A stretch of DNA of 34,566 nucleotides from Nitrospirota bacterium (GTDB lineage: Bacteria; Nitrospirota; Thermodesulfovibrionia; Thermodesulfovibrionales; UBA1546): positions 1 to 34,566 of the forward strand of contig JACRGY010000108.1 in assembly GCA_016212165.1 (NCBI GenBank). Reading direction: 5' to 3'. The stretch's first letter is position 1; each line of letters opens with the position of its first letter. A program made the translations under genes and the position numbers. Below, piece after piece: positions 32,677 to 34,566 of the stretch. Under the pieces are notes generated by a model. It was not told the DNA's origin and made no database searches. It saw only the letters and a list, made by a program, of their open reading frames with translations.

Positions 32677-33439
32677 GGGCTTGTTTTCATGCGAAGATAA
32701 GGTGGCGCTTGTTACAGGCGGAGCAGGCCTGCTGGGCAGGGAGGTAGCGAAGGCCTTATATGATTTTGGCGCCAGGGTTTACATCGGTGATGTAGACGAA
32801 AGAAAAGCCAAAGAGATTTCAGGAGATACCGGAATCGGTTATGTACATTTTGATATCACATCTGAAGATTCGATAGGAAAAGCCATGGAAACTGTAATCA
32901 GGGATAACGGCGGGCTTGATATTATGGTAAACAGCGCATACCCGAGGACAAAGGACTGGGGAAACAAAATTGAAAAGGTATCACTTGAATCGTGGAGAAA
33001 TAATGTCGACAGCCATATGGGAGGCTATTTCTTTTGCTGCCGGAAGGCTGCAGAGCAGATGAAGCAGCAGGGTGGGGGCACAATTATTAATCTGGCCTCA
33101 ATCTACGGAGTTGTAGCCCCTGATTTTTCCATATACGAAGGAACAGAAATGACGATGCCGGTTGCATATTCAGCCATAAAAGGCGGGATAATTGCGCTGA
33201 CAAGATATATCGCAACATATTATGCAAAATATAATGTGAGGGCAAATACAGTTTCTCCGGGAGGCATCTTTGACAACCAGGAAGAGACTTTTGTTAGAAG
33301 ATATTCGGACAAGACCCCGCTTGGCCGGATGGGCAGCCCTTCTGAGGTTACAGGGGCAGTGGTATTTCTTGCCTCTGAAGCATCATCCTATGTTACCGGC
33401 CAGAACCTGATTGTGGACGGAGGATGGACTGCATGGTAG
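32666..33439 (+). CDS. Short-chain dehydrogenase/reductase (PtmA-like)
   Basis: 257 residues, classical SDR. The cofactor site is VTGGAGLLGREVAKAL near residue 14, the NAG-equivalent is MVNSAYP at about 90, and the catalytic Tyr168 and Lys172 are in AYSAIKGG after INLASIYG; the C-terminus has SPGGIFDNQEETF and VTGQNLIVDGGW. PtmA of Campylobacter is a similar dehydrogenase encoded beside the legionaminic genes, and its precise step is not one I can verify here. The 11-base overlap with the nucleotidyltransferase points to common function. Confidence 0.85.
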   Translation: MSYKGLFSCEDKVALVTGGAGLLGREVAKALYDFGARVYIGDVDERKAKEISGDTGIGYVHFDITSEDSIGKAMETVIRDNGGLDIMVNSAYPRTKDWGNKIEKVSLESWRNNVDSHMGGYFFCCRKAAEQMKQQGGGTIINLASIYGVVAPDFSIYEGTEMTMPVAYSAIKGGIIALTRYIATYYAKYNVRANTVSPGGIFDNQEETFVRRYSDKTPLGRMGSPSEVTGAVVFLASEASSYVTGQNLIVDGGWTAW

Positions 33440-33458
33440 GGGGATTTAGTTCTTATTT

Positions 33459-34406
33459 ATGAAGGCGCTGGTCGTTGGCTGCGGAGCATCAGGCAGGAGG
33501 CATATCAGCAACCTGTTACAGTTAAAAAACATTGGGAGCATATCTGTTTATACAGAAAATAAGGAATGCCTTAAGGGTTTGAAAGGCGATGGAAAGATTA
33601 ATACTATAAATGCACTGGATAATATAGAGGCTGACTTTGCAATTATTGCCAACGAGACCTATAGGCATATAGATACTGCCCTTTCCCTTGCTGCCAAAGG
33701 TATGGATTTATTTATCGAAAAGCCGCTTTCATACAATCAGGATAAGGCGGATGAGTTGAAGGAAATAGCCAAAAAGAAAAAAATAAAGATATTTGTTGGA
33801 TATAATTTAAGGTATCTCGGCGCAATGAAATATGTAAAAGACAGATTATCTGAAAAAATCATCGGAGACCTTTATTTTGCCAAAATAGAAGTTGGGCAAT
33901 TCTTGCCGCTATGGAGGCCTGACAGAGATTACAGGGATTCGTATAGTGCAAGTAAGGCAAAAGGCGGAGGCGTAGCCCTGGATTTATCCCATGAGATTGA
34001 TTACATGCGATACCTTTTTGGAGACCCCTGTAACTGGAAAGTACTTAAGGCCAGGGCCAGTAAATTAGAAATAGATTCTGATGACGTATTTGAAGGCATA
34101 TACAGGTATGATAATAATTTCATCTGTAATGTCCATATGGATTACCTGCAAAAGGATAAAAAACGTGAAATAAGGATAGTTGGAAGCGAAGGGATGCTGC
34201 ACTGCGACTTAATAGGCAAAAGTATCAGGATAATAAAAGGCGATAAAGAAATAGTTATGAATGACAGGGATATGTTTGATATTGACAGGACTTACATGGA
34301 TGAGTTGAAGCATTTTATCGGAGCCGCGGAAAGAGATATAATACCTGATATTACGCTGGATGACGGCATTAAGGCGCTCGAACTTCTGGAGGATGGGAAA
34401 AGATGA
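33459..34406 (+). CDS. Gfo/Idh/MocA family oxidoreductase (PtmF-like position)
   Basis: 315 residues. The N-terminal NAD(P) domain starts KALVVGCGASGRRHISNLLQL, the family lysine motif is FIEKPLSYNQDKADEL at about residue 84, and VGYNLRYLGAMKYV with a substrate domain (GGGVALDLSHEIDYMRYLFGD) follows. It oxidises or reduces a sugar; the SDR immediately upstream makes a two-enzyme redox pair likely. Some legionaminic loci include such a gene (ptmF-type), but the exact step is inferred. It begins 19 bases after the SDR stop and overlaps the next gene by ATGA. Confidence 0.8.
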   Translation: MKALVVGCGASGRRHISNLLQLKNIGSISVYTENKECLKGLKGDGKINTINALDNIEADFAIIANETYRHIDTALSLAAKGMDLFIEKPLSYNQDKADELKEIAKKKKIKIFVGYNLRYLGAMKYVKDRLSEKIIGDLYFAKIEVGQFLPLWRPDRDYRDSYSASKAKGGGVALDLSHEIDYMRYLFGDPCNWKVLKARASKLEIDSDDVFEGIYRYDNNFICNVHMDYLQKDKKREIRIVGSEGMLHCDLIGKSIRIIKGDKEIVMNDRDMFDIDRTYMDELKHFIGAAERDIIPDITLDDGIKALELLEDGKR

Positions 34407-34566
34407 GAATTCTTCTTGTAGTATATGATAATGATTCATATATCCACTTTTTTCCTCAGGGGCTTGCATATGTTGCTGCGGTGCTCGTGAAAGAAGGGTA
34501 CGATGTGGAGATATATAATCAGGATAAATTCCATTACCCTGATGCGTATCTTACAGAGTATCTGAA
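34403..34566 (+). CDS. N-terminal part of a probable cobalamin-binding radical SAM protein (truncated by window end)
   Basis: ATG 34403 overlaps the previous TGA and the frame stays open to the last base (54 full codons). It reads MRILLVVYDNDSYIHFFPQG, then LAYVAAVLVKEGYDVEIYNQD, the usual opening of B12-binding-domain radical SAM proteins, where a glycine-led helix follows the first strand. No radical SAM cysteines are in view, so the C-terminal half is assumed. This would be the third radical SAM gene in the region. Confidence 0.6.
   Translation, partial: MRILLVVYDNDSYIHFFPQGLAYVAAVLVKEGYDVEIYNQDKFHYPDAYLTEYL

Noticed and set aside
1-34566. CRISPR arrays, tRNA/rRNA genes, insertion sequences, phage genes
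   Set aside because: No regularly spaced repeats, no cloverleaf or rRNA-like sequence, and no transposase or integrase motif was seen in reading both strands by eye.

Overview
The window is a dense, single-direction cell-surface glycan gene cluster: every supported gene lies on the + strand, most are separated by fewer than 30 bases, and many overlap by 1-20 bases (ATGA, GTGA or TAATG junctions). No gene-free stretch exceeds about 155 bases. Enzyme content (O-antigen-type nucleotide sugars, nonulosonic acid synthesis, undecaprenyl-phosphate-type glycosyltransferase, many large membrane proteins) points to a Gram-negative bacterium. Moderate-to-low GC in most genes, heavy use of AGG/AGA and ATA codons, and abundant radical SAM enzymes would fit an anaerobic Nitrospirota or delta-proteobacterial lineage, but this is a weak inference and no phylogenetic marker is present.

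Region 1 (1-4989) holds three large membrane proteins: the tail of a YfhO-like protein, an unrecognised polytopic protein, and a 1039-residue YfhO-like protein carrying two discoidin-like domains. Region 2 (about 5044-12460) is a CDP-sugar operon: a tiny coupled ORF, rfbF, rfbG, rfbH (with an unexpected N-terminal PemK/MazF-like domain), a thiamine-diphosphate enzyme resembling YerE, a short-chain-type reductase in the YerF position, and a GtrB/CsbB-like family 2 glycosyltransferase. Together they predict a CDP-linked branched 3,6-dideoxyhexose of the yersiniose type. The E3 reductase partner of RfbH is not in the window.

Region 3 (12577-18258) has a DegT aminotransferase with a hydrophobic insert, a radical SAM/SPASM protein, a REP-like palindrome, a GNAT acetyltransferase and another YfhO-like protein. 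Region 4 (18409-25247) is the least familiar: a single-pass TPR-type protein, two small paralogous proteins each with three membrane segments followed by a winged-helix-like tail, a GC-rich B12-binding radical SAM gene, and two tandem 594-residue polytopic paralogues. Region 5 (25240-34566) is a legionaminic-acid-type nonulosonate operon: surface carbohydrate protein, legB, legC, an acyltransferase, legI/neuB, legG/neuC, ptmE-like, ptmA-like, a Gfo/Idh oxidoreductase and the start of a further cobalamin-binding-type protein. The CMP-sugar synthetase (LegF) is not in the window.

The working model is that cytoplasmic enzymes build at least two unusual sugars, a GT2 enzyme loads one onto a polyprenyl phosphate, and the many YfhO/GT-C-like membrane proteins act at the periplasmic face to decorate a surface glycan or glycoprotein. 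The most unusual items are the RfbH fusion, the YfhO-discoidin fusion, and the membrane winged-helix pair beside the duplicated 594-residue proteins.
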